Below, in pieces: positions 1 to 9,283 of a DNA stretch of 63,560 nucleotides; positions within the stretch are counted from its first letter, which is position 1; each line of letters opens with the position of its first letter. Both the position numbers and the translations under genes were made by a program. Below the pieces are notes generated by a model. That model made no database searches and had not been told where the DNA came from. It saw only the letters and a program-made list of their open reading frames with translations. The DNA is from Pelagibacteraceae bacterium AG-390-A02 (GTDB taxonomy: Bacteria > Pseudomonadota > Alphaproteobacteria > Pelagibacterales > Pelagibacteraceae), in contig QCGU01000004.1 in assembly GCA_003278165.1 (NCBI GenBank), positions 1-63,560 of the forward strand, given 5' to 3'.

Positions 1-1
1 A

Positions 2-580
2 GTTTCTGATGAATTCATAAATCAATTGCAATCGGAAATACCAGAGCTACCCGATGAAAAGAAAAAGAGATTTATAGATCAATTTAAATTAACTCCATAT
101 GAAGCAAATATCATGGTTTCAGATATAGAAACCTCAAATTATTTTGAAGATGTTGTTAAAAAATCTGACGTTAAATTAGCAACAAACTGGATCATAGGTG
201 AATTATTTGCTGCACTTAATGAAAAAAATTTAGAAATAACAGATAGCCCAATTAGTGCTGGTAATTTGTCAAAATTAATTAATTTAATTAAGGATGGAAC
301 AATTTCTGGAAAAATTGCAAAAACTGTTTTTGAACAAATGATGGAAGGCGACAAGGATCCTAAAAAAATTGTTGAAGAAAAAGGTTTAAAACAAGAAAGC
401 GATCCAAAAGCTTTAGAGGCTTTAATTGATAAAGTAATTGATAGCAATAGAGATAAAGCTACTGAATATAAATCTGGTAAAGTTAAATTATTTGGCTTCT
501 TTGTTGGACAAGTAATGAAAGTTTCAGGTGGTAAAGCTAACCCTCAGTTAGTAAATGAGATTTTAAAGAAAAAACTTTAG
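2..580 (+). CDS. gatB: Aspartyl/glutamyl-tRNA amidotransferase subunit B, C-terminal part (5' truncated by window edge)
   Basis: Frame is open to the window start (VSDEFINQLQSEIPELPDEKKKRFIDQF...); C-terminal GatB/Yqey domain pattern ending in VNEILKKKL. Confidence 0.9.
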   Translation, partial: VSDEFINQLQSEIPELPDEKKKRFIDQFKLTPYEANIMVSDIETSNYFEDVVKKSDVKLATNWIIGELFAALNEKNLEITDSPISAGNLSKLINLIKDGTISGKIAKTVFEQMMEGDKDPKKIVEEKGLKQESDPKALEALIDKVIDSNRDKATEYKSGKVKLFGFFVGQVMKVSGGKANPQLVNEILKKKL

Positions 581-584
581 GTTC

Positions 585-1235
585 ATGGGTTCAGACCTAA
601 AAATTAGCAACAAAATTCAAGAGTACATTTTAAATAATGGACTAGATCTTCATCCAGTTCAAAAAGAGATTATTTCTCATAATGAGTCTCTAGGAGATAT
701 TAAAAGGATGCAAATATCTATCTCACAATCTCAATTTTTACACTTAATAGTAAAAACATCTAATGTTAAAAAAATACTAGAGATCGGAACTTTTACTGGC
801 TTAAGTACTTTGTCAATGTCTCTTGCTTTACCAGAAGATGGTAAAATTATTGCTTTAGACAAAAATCAAAAAACCAACGAAACTGCAATAAAATTTTTTG
901 AAAAAGCAAAACAAAGTCATAAAATTCAAACAATAATTAAACCTGCTTTAGAAAGTTTAAATGAATTAAAAGAAAATGATTTTGATTTAATTTTTATTGA
1001 TGCTGATAAAAAAAATTATAAAGAATATTATGAAAAATCTTTAATATTATTAAAGAAAAATGGCTTAATAATAATTGATAATGTTCTATGGTATGGTCAA
1101 ATTGTTGATGACAATTGTGATGATAAAATCACTTTAACTATAAAAGATTTTAATAATTATGTTTCTAAAGATAAAAGAGTTGAAAAAATTATAGTCCCAT
1201 TAGGTGATGGTATGACTGTTTGTAGAAAATTATAA
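585..1235 (+). CDS. Class I SAM-dependent O-methyltransferase (caffeoyl-CoA OMT-like family)
   Basis: KILEIGTFTGLSTLSMSLALP, DLIFIDADKKNYKEYYE, LIIIDNVLWYGQI motifs. Confidence 0.88.
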   Translation: MGSDLKISNKIQEYILNNGLDLHPVQKEIISHNESLGDIKRMQISISQSQFLHLIVKTSNVKKILEIGTFTGLSTLSMSLALPEDGKIIALDKNQKTNETAIKFFEKAKQSHKIQTIIKPALESLNELKENDFDLIFIDADKKNYKEYYEKSLILLKKNGLIIIDNVLWYGQIVDDNCDDKITLTIKDFNNYVSKDKRVEKIIVPLGDGMTVCRKL

Positions 1236-2140
1236 TGTTTGATGTTTTTGGATTCTATAAATTTATTAAAATTTCTTATTTAAAGAAAAATCAAAAAAAA
1301 CTTCTTAATCAATTATTAAACAAAAACATACGTGGAACAATTATTATTTCAAATGAAGGTTTGAATGGAACAATTTCTGGAAAAAACAAAGATATTAAAT
1401 TGATCAAAAATTTTTTACACAATTTATTTAAATTTGAAAAATTTGATAGCATTAATATTTCAAAAAGCTCTTTTCAGCCATTTCATAAACCAAAAGTAAA
1501 AATTAAAAAAGAAGTGGTTCCAATGAATTTAAGTTTAAAAAAGAGAATTAAAAAAAAAGATAGTCATCTTAACCCTCAAAAGTGGAACTCATTAATAAAA
1601 GACAAAAAAACAGTCTTAATTGATGCAAGAAAACCTTTTGAATATAAAGTTGGAACTTTTAAAGGTTCAATTAATCCAGATGTAGATAATTTTCGTGATT
1701 TTCCAAAATATCTTAAAAAATTAAAAAAAAATCAACCCATTGCTATGTTTTGTACTGGAGGTATTAGGTGTGAAAAAGCGTCAGTTTTTTTGGAAAATAA
1801 AGGCTACAATAATGTCTACCAATTAAAGGGTGGGATTTTAAACTATTTAAAAAAAACAGACCCAAAAAAAAGTTTATGGAAAGGTGAGTGCTTCGTATTT
1901 GATAACAGAATTAGTTTAAAGCATGGTTTGAAAATAGGCTCTTACTCAATGTGTAGTGGTTGCAGAAAACCTATTTCTCCAAAAGATAAAAAATCTAAAA
2001 AATATGAAGAAGGTGTTTCTTGTCCAAATTGTCACGATAATTTAACTAATGATCAAAAATCAAGATTTAGAATGAGACAAAAACAAATTAACCTTGCTAA
2101 AAAAACTGGAAAAAGTCATATCTTTCAAAAAGAATATTAA
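1235..2140 (+). CDS. trhO: Rhodanese-domain tRNA uridine hydroxylase (TrhO/UPF0176 family)
   Basis: Rhodanese active site CTGGIRCEKAS and C-terminal CxxC motifs; overlaps the previous stop (TAATG). Confidence 0.88.
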   Translation: MFDVFGFYKFIKISYLKKNQKKLLNQLLNKNIRGTIIISNEGLNGTISGKNKDIKLIKNFLHNLFKFEKFDSINISKSSFQPFHKPKVKIKKEVVPMNLSLKKRIKKKDSHLNPQKWNSLIKDKKTVLIDARKPFEYKVGTFKGSINPDVDNFRDFPKYLKKLKKNQPIAMFCTGGIRCEKASVFLENKGYNNVYQLKGGILNYLKKTDPKKSLWKGECFVFDNRISLKHGLKIGSYSMCSGCRKPISPKDKKSKKYEEGVSCPNCHDNLTNDQKSRFRMRQKQINLAKKTGKSHIFQKEY

Positions 2141-2160
2141 AATATTTTTAGTTTAAAGAA

Positions 2161-3498
2161 ATGAATTTATTAAAAGATGACGTCTCTCAACTTATAAAAA
2201 AACTTGCAATACCAGCAAGTGTTGGGACATTATTTCAAACATTATACACTTTAGTTGATACTTTTTATGCTGGGAAAATTTCGCCTGAAGCTTTATCTGC
2301 ATTAAGTAAATCCTTTCCAATCTACTTTCTAATTATTGCCACGTCTATTGGTGTAACTGTTGCTGGGACTTCATTAATTGGTAGTAGTATTGGGGAAAAA
2401 AATGAAAAAAATGTATTAGGTTATTTTACAAATATCATTCTTTATTCAGTAATAATTTCAATAATTGTATCAATAATTGGATTTAGTTTTTCTGAAAAAT
2501 TATTTTTAACTATGAATTCATCAAGAGAGGTAATTACTCTTGGCCTTGAGTATACTAATGTAATATTTTATGGAACTATTCTCTTTATTCTGGTTGTTGC
2601 TTTAAATTCATTTCTTCATGCTGAGGGAGATACAGTTACATATAGAAATGCTCTTATATTATCTTTTTTTTTAAACATTTTATTAAATCCAATATTTATA
2701 TTCGGATTTTTATTTATCCCAGCTTTTGGTGTTGCGGGCATAGGTTATGCAACTTTGATTGCCCAATTTCTTTCTCTAATAATCGTTTTAATTAAATTGT
2801 TAAAAAATAAACGTATTAAAGAGATTACTATTCAAAATTTTAAGATTAAATTTTTCTATATTAAAAACATTTTCTTCCAATCAATGCCAATCACAATAGC
2901 TATTCTTGGGTACTCAATTGCTGCGACAATCGTATTTACTTATGTTGCGTTTACAGGAGAATATGCTGTAGCTGGTTATGGAGCAGCAACAAGGATAGAG
3001 CAGGTTGTCTTACTGCCTGTATTGGGGATAAATACAGCGATAATATCAATTATTGCACAGAATATAGGTGCGAAATATTATGATAGAGTAAAACAATCTT
3101 ATTTTACATCAGTCAAATACGGCTTGATAATAATGTTAGCGTCTGGAGTTTTAGTATTTATAACGGCAGATTTAATGCCAAAATTTTTCTCATCTAACAC
3201 GGAAGTTATTGAATTTGGGTCAATGTATTTAAAAATTTCTGCATTTATCTTACCAGCATACCCAATTTTTTTTCTATCAAATGGTTTTTTTATGGCTTTA
3301 AAAAAATCTGAGAAAGCAATGATTAACAATATATTAAGGAACGTTTTGGTTCCATTTTTATCTTATTATATAGCACATTCTATTGATGCAGACTTTAAAA
3401 CTTTCTTTTATATCTGGGCAATATTGCAATGGTTAATATCAATCTTACTATTCTTTTATGTTAAATATTATATTAACAATAAATTAACTACTGGTTAA
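2161..3498 (+). CDS. MATE family efflux transporter
   Basis: 445 aa polytopic protein; PASVGTLFQTLYTLVDTFYAGKIS, typical of MATE N-terminus. Confidence 0.9.
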   Translation: MNLLKDDVSQLIKKLAIPASVGTLFQTLYTLVDTFYAGKISPEALSALSKSFPIYFLIIATSIGVTVAGTSLIGSSIGEKNEKNVLGYFTNIILYSVIISIIVSIIGFSFSEKLFLTMNSSREVITLGLEYTNVIFYGTILFILVVALNSFLHAEGDTVTYRNALILSFFLNILLNPIFIFGFLFIPAFGVAGIGYATLIAQFLSLIIVLIKLLKNKRIKEITIQNFKIKFFYIKNIFFQSMPITIAILGYSIAATIVFTYVAFTGEYAVAGYGAATRIEQVVLLPVLGINTAIISIIAQNIGAKYYDRVKQSYFTSVKYGLIIMLASGVLVFITADLMPKFFSSNTEVIEFGSMYLKISAFILPAYPIFFLSNGFFMALKKSEKAMINNILRNVLVPFLSYYIAHSIDADFKTFFYIWAILQWLISILLFFYVKYYINNKLTTG

Positions 3499-4025
3499 TG
3501 TTTTATACAAAAAAGAAATTGATAATTTTGATAATTATTTCATCTATATTTTTTATACTTACATATAACGATGTAAGATCTGAAAATATAAATAAAATAT
3601 CAGGTTTTGCTAAAGTTGTTGATGGAGATACAATTAAGATCAATTCAAAAAAAATTAGATTACACGGTATTGATGCACCTGAAAAAAAACAAAAATGTAA
3701 AAAAACTTATTTAACAATATCTTTTATGTCTTTTACTAAAGATTATATGTGTGGAGAATTATCTACTCAAAAGTTAATTAAAAAGATTAATAAACAAAAA
3801 TTAAATTGTAATATTTTGGATGTTGATAGGTATAAAAGGTTAATAGGTGAGTGTTTTAAAAGAAATATAAATTTAAATTCTTGGATGGTTTCAAATGGTT
3901 ATGCAGTAGCATATAGAAAGTATTCTAAAAAATATGTTTCTGATGAGATTAATGCCAAAAATAAAAAATTAGGGATTTGGCAAGGTAAATTTGAAATGCC
4001 GTGGGATTATAGGCGTAAAAATTAA
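3498..4025 (+). CDS. Thermonuclease (SNase-like) family protein with N-terminal signal/anchor
   Basis: VVDGDTIKINSKKIRLHGIDAPEKKQ...DVDRYKRLIGECF. Confidence 0.88.
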   Translation: MFYTKKKLIILIIISSIFFILTYNDVRSENINKISGFAKVVDGDTIKINSKKIRLHGIDAPEKKQKCKKTYLTISFMSFTKDYMCGELSTQKLIKKINKQKLNCNILDVDRYKRLIGECFKRNINLNSWMVSNGYAVAYRKYSKKYVSDEINAKNKKLGIWQGKFEMPWDYRRKN

Positions 4026-4028
4026 TTT

Positions 4029-4592
4029 TTATAATCTTGAAGAGCTATCTTCCATCCATTCCCAAAGGTGTTTGGCAAATGATCTTCTAACAAATAAATT
4101 AACATAATCTTTGTCTTTATTGTGAATAATAACGTCTATATGATTTAGCAAAGTTTGAGTTGTTGACCCTTTTTTTTCACGAAATAAATTAAAATTAAAA
4201 GGACATCCTGAAGAAAAAAGTTCATATATTTTATCACCTTTTATTTCTAATTGAACAAATTGGTCAGTTACATCGGTTACTGCTCCTAATGATGTTTTTG
4301 AAATATTGTTAAATAATATATCATTTAATTCGTACGTATTAGTTTCTTTACTATTAGTCTCATTTGATACAATCATCCATTCATCTGGACTTAACCATAT
4401 CGCAGTAAGTTTATCACTAGATGAAGATGTATTTGCTTCTGTTGGCAAAATCATATTTAAATTTTTTCCTACATTTGTAAAAAATTCTCTTGTTTTGCCT
4501 CTTAAATTTAATTTCATTATTGGTGCAATTTCTTTTATAGAAACACCGTTTTTATTAATTTCACTATTTGTTACTTGATTATAACTAAGCAT
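4029..4592 (-). CDS. soxG: Sarcosine oxidase gamma subunit
   Basis: Last gene of the soxBDAG order; LSPDEWMIVS and DVTDQFVQLEIKG. Confidence 0.85.
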   Translation of the reverse strand: MLSYNQVTNSEINKNGVSIKEIAPIMKLNLRGKTREFFTNVGKNLNMILPTEANTSSSSDKLTAIWLSPDEWMIVSNETNSKETNTYELNDILFNNISKTSLGAVTDVTDQFVQLEIKGDKIYELFSSGCPFNFNLFREKKGSTTQTLLNHIDVIIHNKDKDYVNLFVRRSFAKHLWEWMEDSSSRL

Positions 4593-7590
4593 TTAACCTT
4601 TCATTAGTTTGATCAAAAAATACTGGATTTGAAACAGTTACATTAATTGTTTTATCTTCCATAGGAATAAATAGTTTTTTACCCATCATATCTTTGCCAC
4701 CTCTGACAACGGCTAGGGCTATAGATTTATTTAAATTTGGACTAAAGTAACTTGATGTAACATGACCAAGCATTTCAACAGGATTTTTATTTAGTTCAGA
4801 AACAATTTGTGCCCCTTCCTCTAATACAACTTTAGGGTCATCTGTTAATAATCCCACCAATTGTTTTCTGTCTTCTCTCATAGTATCGGATCTGTATAGA
4901 GATCTTTTACCAATAAAATCATATTTCTTTTTACTAACAATCCAATCCATCTGTAAATCTATTGGTGTCATTGTTCCATCTGTATCTTGGCCAACAATAA
5001 TAAAACCTTTTTCAGCTCTTAATAAGTGCATCGTTTCTGTACCATAAGGAGTAATATTAAATTCTCTACCAGCCTCTATACATTTCTCCCATAGAGCTTT
5101 TCCATAACTTGCTTGCACGTTAATTTCAAAACTTTGTTCACCTGTGAAACTTATTCTCATAATTCTACAAACAATACTTCCGATTTTTGCTTCTTTAAAA
5201 GACATGTGTGGAAAATTTTCATCAGACAAATCTAAATCAGGAATAATTTTTTTAAGAATTTTTTTACTATTTGGGCCACACAAACTTGCTGTAGCAAATT
5301 GATCTGTAACTGAAGTTAAATATACATCTAATTCTGGCCATTCAGTTTGAAGGTAATCCTCTAATTTTCCAAGAACATTTGCTGCACCTCCAGTTGTTGT
5401 TGTCATTAGATAGTGATTTTCACCTAATCTTGTAGTAACACCATCGTCATATACCATACCATCTTCATTTAACATTAAACCATATCTACATTTGCCAATG
5501 CCAAGTTTTGACCATGCATTTGTATAAACTCTATTTAAAAACTCTGAGGCATCACTTCCTTGTATATCAATCTTACCAAGTGTGGACGCATCTAATATTC
5601 CTGAACTTTCTCTTGCAGCTTTGCTTTCTCTTTGAACTGCTTGGTGCATAGTTTCACCATCGATAGGGTAGTACCAAGCTCTTTTCCATTGACCAACATT
5701 TTCAAATTCTGCTTTTTGTTCAACATGCCAATCATTCATAGGTGTTCTTCTAAAAATATCAAAAAACTTACCAACATTACGTCCTACAATTGTTCCAAAT
5801 GTTAAAGGAGTATAAGGAGGTCTAAAAGTAGTCGTTCCAAGTTCTCCCATCTTAACACCTGCTGTATCTGCTATTATTCCCAATGCATGCATATTTCCTA
5901 ATTTTCCTTGATCAGTTCCCATCCCAGTTGTTGTATATCTTTTGACATGTTCAATAGATCTAAAACCTTCTCTTAGTGCTAATTTTATATCCTTTGCAGT
6001 CGCATCATTTTGATAATCCACAAAAGGCTTAGTTTTACCTAAAGCTTTATCAGAAGGTAATAACCATATGTTTCTTTTTGAAATCTCTTCGTCGTTTTTA
6101 ACAGTAATATTTTCAAAATCTGTTTTATTTATATCTAAAAAATCTTTTAGTTTTTCATTTAAGTTTTTAAGTATTTCATCAAGTTTAAAATCACCACAAC
6201 AAGATCCAACACTTATTTGATCTGAATTATTTTTATTTGGAATAAATATTTTTTTATCCTCATCAAAAGCAAGTTTGCTACCTGACTGAGTATATAGGTG
6301 AACAGCTGGAGTCCATCCACCAGCAACCCCTAAACAATCACATGAAATAGAAATTTTATTTCCAGTTACTGAAGTTCCATCATTTGATAGTTTCATTATT
6401 GAGACATTGTTTAATCTTTTATAACCAGAGGTATTAACAACTGTATGTTCCCAGTATATTTTTATACCTGCATCAATAACTCTTTTTTCTAAATTTGTTT
6501 CAGATTGCTTTCTAATATCAACTACTGCTTCAACTTTTATACCTTTATCGTTTAATGAAAGTGCACTTTCATATGCACTGTCATTATTTGTAAAAAATAT
6601 AATCTTCCTACCACAGGCTACACCATAAAAATCACTATATTTTTTAATTGCAGAAGAAAGCATTATTCCAGGTCTATCATTATTATTAAATACCATCGGT
6701 CTTTCCAAAGCACCTGTTGCCAAAATTACCCTCTTTGCTCTTATTTTAAGCAACCTTTGTCTAATTTTATTTATCTTATCTTTTTTTTCTAAATGATCTG
6801 TTAAGTTCTCTCTTGCTAGCAAATAATTATATTGATGGTACGCAGCAACACTTGTTCTAGTTTTTATTTCTAAATTTTTAATATTTTTAAGTTCTTCAAT
6901 TTCTTTTTTTAACCATTCAGATGAAATTTTGTTATCAATTTTATTACTTTCATTGTTTTCATAAATAGTTGATCCTCCTAATTCATTTTTTTCATCTAAA
7001 AGTAAAGTTTTGTAGTTATTCTTTGCAGCATTTTTAGCTGCTAGAATTCCAGATATACCTGCGCCAACTACAAGAACGTCACAATGAATATTTCTGTGAT
7101 CGTAAATGTCAGGATCGTTTGATGTTGGTGATTTCCCCAGTCCTGCTGAGTGTCTTATAAAGTATTCATATTTTTCCCAGAAGCTTGCGGGCCACATAAA
7201 TGTTTTGTAATAAAATCCTGCAGGAAGTAGGGGTGATAAAAAATTATTTATTCCACCAATATCAAAGTTTACACTTGGCCAGCAATTTTGACTTGATGCC
7301 TCCATTCCTTCATATATTTCAACTTCAGTTGCCCTAACATTTGGTTCGGTTCTATTAGTATTGGGATTAATTTGAACAATTGCATTAGGCTCCTCAGAAC
7401 CTGACGTCATTATACCTCTTGGTCTATGGTATTTAAAACTCCTACCTACTAAATGAACATTATTTGCTAATAAAGCAGAAGCAAGTGTGTCTCCTTTAAA
7501 TCCGTAATAAGTTGTACCATTAAATTTAAACGAAACTCTTGTTGTTTCATCAATATATTGACTAGATTTAACTCTTAAATTTTCTGACAT
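4585..7590 (-). CDS. soxA: Sarcosine oxidase alpha subunit (FAD/NAD and aminomethyltransferase-like domains)
   Basis: 1001 aa; FKGDTLASALLANNVHLVGRSFKYHRPRGI, VVGAGISGILAAKNA, GcvT-like C-terminus. Confidence 0.93.
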   Translation of the reverse strand: MSENLRVKSSQYIDETTRVSFKFNGTTYYGFKGDTLASALLANNVHLVGRSFKYHRPRGIMTSGSEEPNAIVQINPNTNRTEPNVRATEVEIYEGMEASSQNCWPSVNFDIGGINNFLSPLLPAGFYYKTFMWPASFWEKYEYFIRHSAGLGKSPTSNDPDIYDHRNIHCDVLVVGAGISGILAAKNAAKNNYKTLLLDEKNELGGSTIYENNESNKIDNKISSEWLKKEIEELKNIKNLEIKTRTSVAAYHQYNYLLARENLTDHLEKKDKINKIRQRLLKIRAKRVILATGALERPMVFNNNDRPGIMLSSAIKKYSDFYGVACGRKIIFFTNNDSAYESALSLNDKGIKVEAVVDIRKQSETNLEKRVIDAGIKIYWEHTVVNTSGYKRLNNVSIMKLSNDGTSVTGNKISISCDCLGVAGGWTPAVHLYTQSGSKLAFDEDKKIFIPNKNNSDQISVGSCCGDFKLDEILKNLNEKLKDFLDINKTDFENITVKNDEEISKRNIWLLPSDKALGKTKPFVDYQNDATAKDIKLALREGFRSIEHVKRYTTTGMGTDQGKLGNMHALGIIADTAGVKMGELGTTTFRPPYTPLTFGTIVGRNVGKFFDIFRRTPMNDWHVEQKAEFENVGQWKRAWYYPIDGETMHQAVQRESKAARESSGILDASTLGKIDIQGSDASEFLNRVYTNAWSKLGIGKCRYGLMLNEDGMVYDDGVTTRLGENHYLMTTTTGGAANVLGKLEDYLQTEWPELDVYLTSVTDQFATASLCGPNSKKILKKIIPDLDLSDENFPHMSFKEAKIGSIVCRIMRISFTGEQSFEINVQASYGKALWEKCIEAGREFNITPYGTETMHLLRAEKGFIIVGQDTDGTMTPIDLQMDWIVSKKKYDFIGKRSLYRSDTMREDRKQLVGLLTDDPKVVLEEGAQIVSELNKNPVEMLGHVTSSYFSPNLNKSIALAVVRGGKDMMGKKLFIPMEDKTINVTVSNPVFFDQTNERLNA

Positions 7591-7595
7591 TTGTT

Positions 7596-7871
7596 TTATA
7601 TCGAAGGAGGTTTTTCTCCCATTTTATAGATTGCTTTAATCTCATCATTCGAAGTGTCTCTAATCATATTAAACCATTTACGACAACCATGAGCATGGTT
7701 CCATCTTTCATATTGAATACCTTTGATATTTTTTCTCATAAATAAATATTCTGCCCATTCATCATCACTAAGTTCTGTCGGTTGTTTTGGTCTTTCAATA
7801 TGAGCTTCACCACCAGCTTTAAATTCTTGCTGATCTCTCTCACCACAATATGGACAATTAATAACAAACAT
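7596..7871 (-). CDS. soxD: Sarcosine oxidase delta subunit
   Basis: CPYCGERDQQEFKAGGEAHIERP...HAHGCRKWFN. Confidence 0.93.
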   Translation of the reverse strand: MFVINCPYCGERDQQEFKAGGEAHIERPKQPTELSDDEWAEYLFMRKNIKGIQYERWNHAHGCRKWFNMIRDTSNDEIKAIYKMGEKPPSI

Positions 7872-9124
7872 TAGTGAGCAACTGCTGCAGCACCATGTTC
7901 ATCAACAAGGTCTCCACTTACAAATCTATTTAAATTGAATGCTGCATTAAGTTTATGTGGCTCATCATTAGCAATTGTGTGTGCAAACAAATCTCCTGAT
8001 CCAGGTGTAGCTTTAAAGCCTCCTGTGCCCCAACCACAATTAAAGTAAAGTCCTTTGATAGAAGTTTTACTTAATATTGGACTTGCATCAGGACATATAT
8101 CCACAATTCCTCCCCATTGTCTTAACATTCTCATACGACTAAAAATTGGATACAATTCTAAAATAGCATTTAAAGTACCTTCAACTATTTGATGACTTCC
8201 TTTTTGAGTATATGAAACATAATCATCTGTTCCAGCACCAATAACTAATTCACCTTTATCAGATTGACTTACATAAGCGTGTACAGCGTTTGACATAACA
8301 ACTGTATCAATAATTGGTTTCACCGGTTCTGATACTAGTGCTTGAAGTGGTTTGCTTTCTAGAGGAAGTCTTATTCCAGCCATATTAGCGATCACACTTG
8401 AGTGTCCAGCTGCCACAACTCCAATTTTTTTTGTTTTAATAAATCCTTTTGTTGTTTCTAGACCTTCAACACTATCACCATTTCTTTTTATACCTTTAAC
8501 TTCACAATTTTGAATTATATCAACACCCATTTCATCTGCACCTCTAGCATAACCCCAGGCAACAGCATCATGTCTTGCTGTACCAGCTCTTCTTTGTAAT
8601 GTACCACCAAGTACAGGATATCTTATATCTTGAGATGTATTTATAATTGGACAAAACTTTTTAACTTCTTCTGTACTCAAATAAACGGCATCAATTCCAT
8701 TTAGTCTATTTGCATGTGTTCTTCTTTTTAAATCTCTTACATCTTGCAAATTATGAGCAAGATTCATTACACCTCTTTGACTAAACATTACATTGTAGTT
8801 TAACTCTTGAGATAATCCTTCCCAAATTTTTAACGCGTGATCATAAAGTCCAGCACTAGCGTCCCATAAATAATTAGATCTAATAATTGTAGTGTTACGA
8901 CCAGTGTTTCCTCCACCAATCCATCCTTTTTCAACAACGGCAATATTTTTCATATTGTGTTTTTTTGCTAAATAGTATGCTGTTGCTAGACCGTGACCAC
9001 CTCCACCAACTATAACAGCATCATACTCTTTTTTTGGAGCAGGGTCTTTCCATGCTCTTTGCCAATTCTCATGATATGAAAGAGCGTTTTTGATTAATGA
9101 AAATACTGAGTATTTATTTCCCAT
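7871..9124 (-). CDS. soxB: Sarcosine oxidase beta subunit
   Basis: FAD-binding [33 protein letters not shown]-terminal motif; operon context. Confidence 0.93.
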   Translation of the reverse strand: MGNKYSVFSLIKNALSYHENWQRAWKDPAPKKEYDAVIVGGGGHGLATAYYLAKKHNMKNIAVVEKGWIGGGNTGRNTTIIRSNYLWDASAGLYDHALKIWEGLSQELNYNVMFSQRGVMNLAHNLQDVRDLKRRTHANRLNGIDAVYLSTEEVKKFCPIINTSQDIRYPVLGGTLQRRAGTARHDAVAWGYARGADEMGVDIIQNCEVKGIKRNGDSVEGLETTKGFIKTKKIGVVAAGHSSVIANMAGIRLPLESKPLQALVSEPVKPIIDTVVMSNAVHAYVSQSDKGELVIGAGTDDYVSYTQKGSHQIVEGTLNAILELYPIFSRMRMLRQWGGIVDICPDASPILSKTSIKGLYFNCGWGTGGFKATPGSGDLFAHTIANDEPHKLNAAFNLNRFVSGDLVDEHGAAAVAH

Positions 9125-9191
9125 AATAATTGAATAATTACTTTATAAATATTGAATTTTCAATAAAATCACTTATTACACAATGTCATAC

Positions 9192-9283
9192 GGAGAGATG
9201 GGTGAGAGGCTGAAACCAGTCGTTTGCTAAATGACCGTGCGAGGAAACTTGTACCGAGGGTTCGAATCCCTCTCTCTCCGCCA
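9192..9283 (+). tRNA. tRNA-Ser (anticodon GCT), encoded CCA included
   Basis: GGAGAGA/TCTCTCC acceptor, GTCGT-TTGCTAA-ATGAC anticodon arm, long variable arm, GGTTCGAATCCC T arm, G discriminator plus CCA. Confidence 0.95.

Noticed and set aside
4306-4578. Plus-strand ORF antisense to soxG, and similar antisense ORFs (139-447, 9873-10112, 11223-11495, 17854-18147, 27765-28058, 53503-53769)
   Set aside because: All lie opposite well-supported conserved genes and show no recognisable family or own signals.
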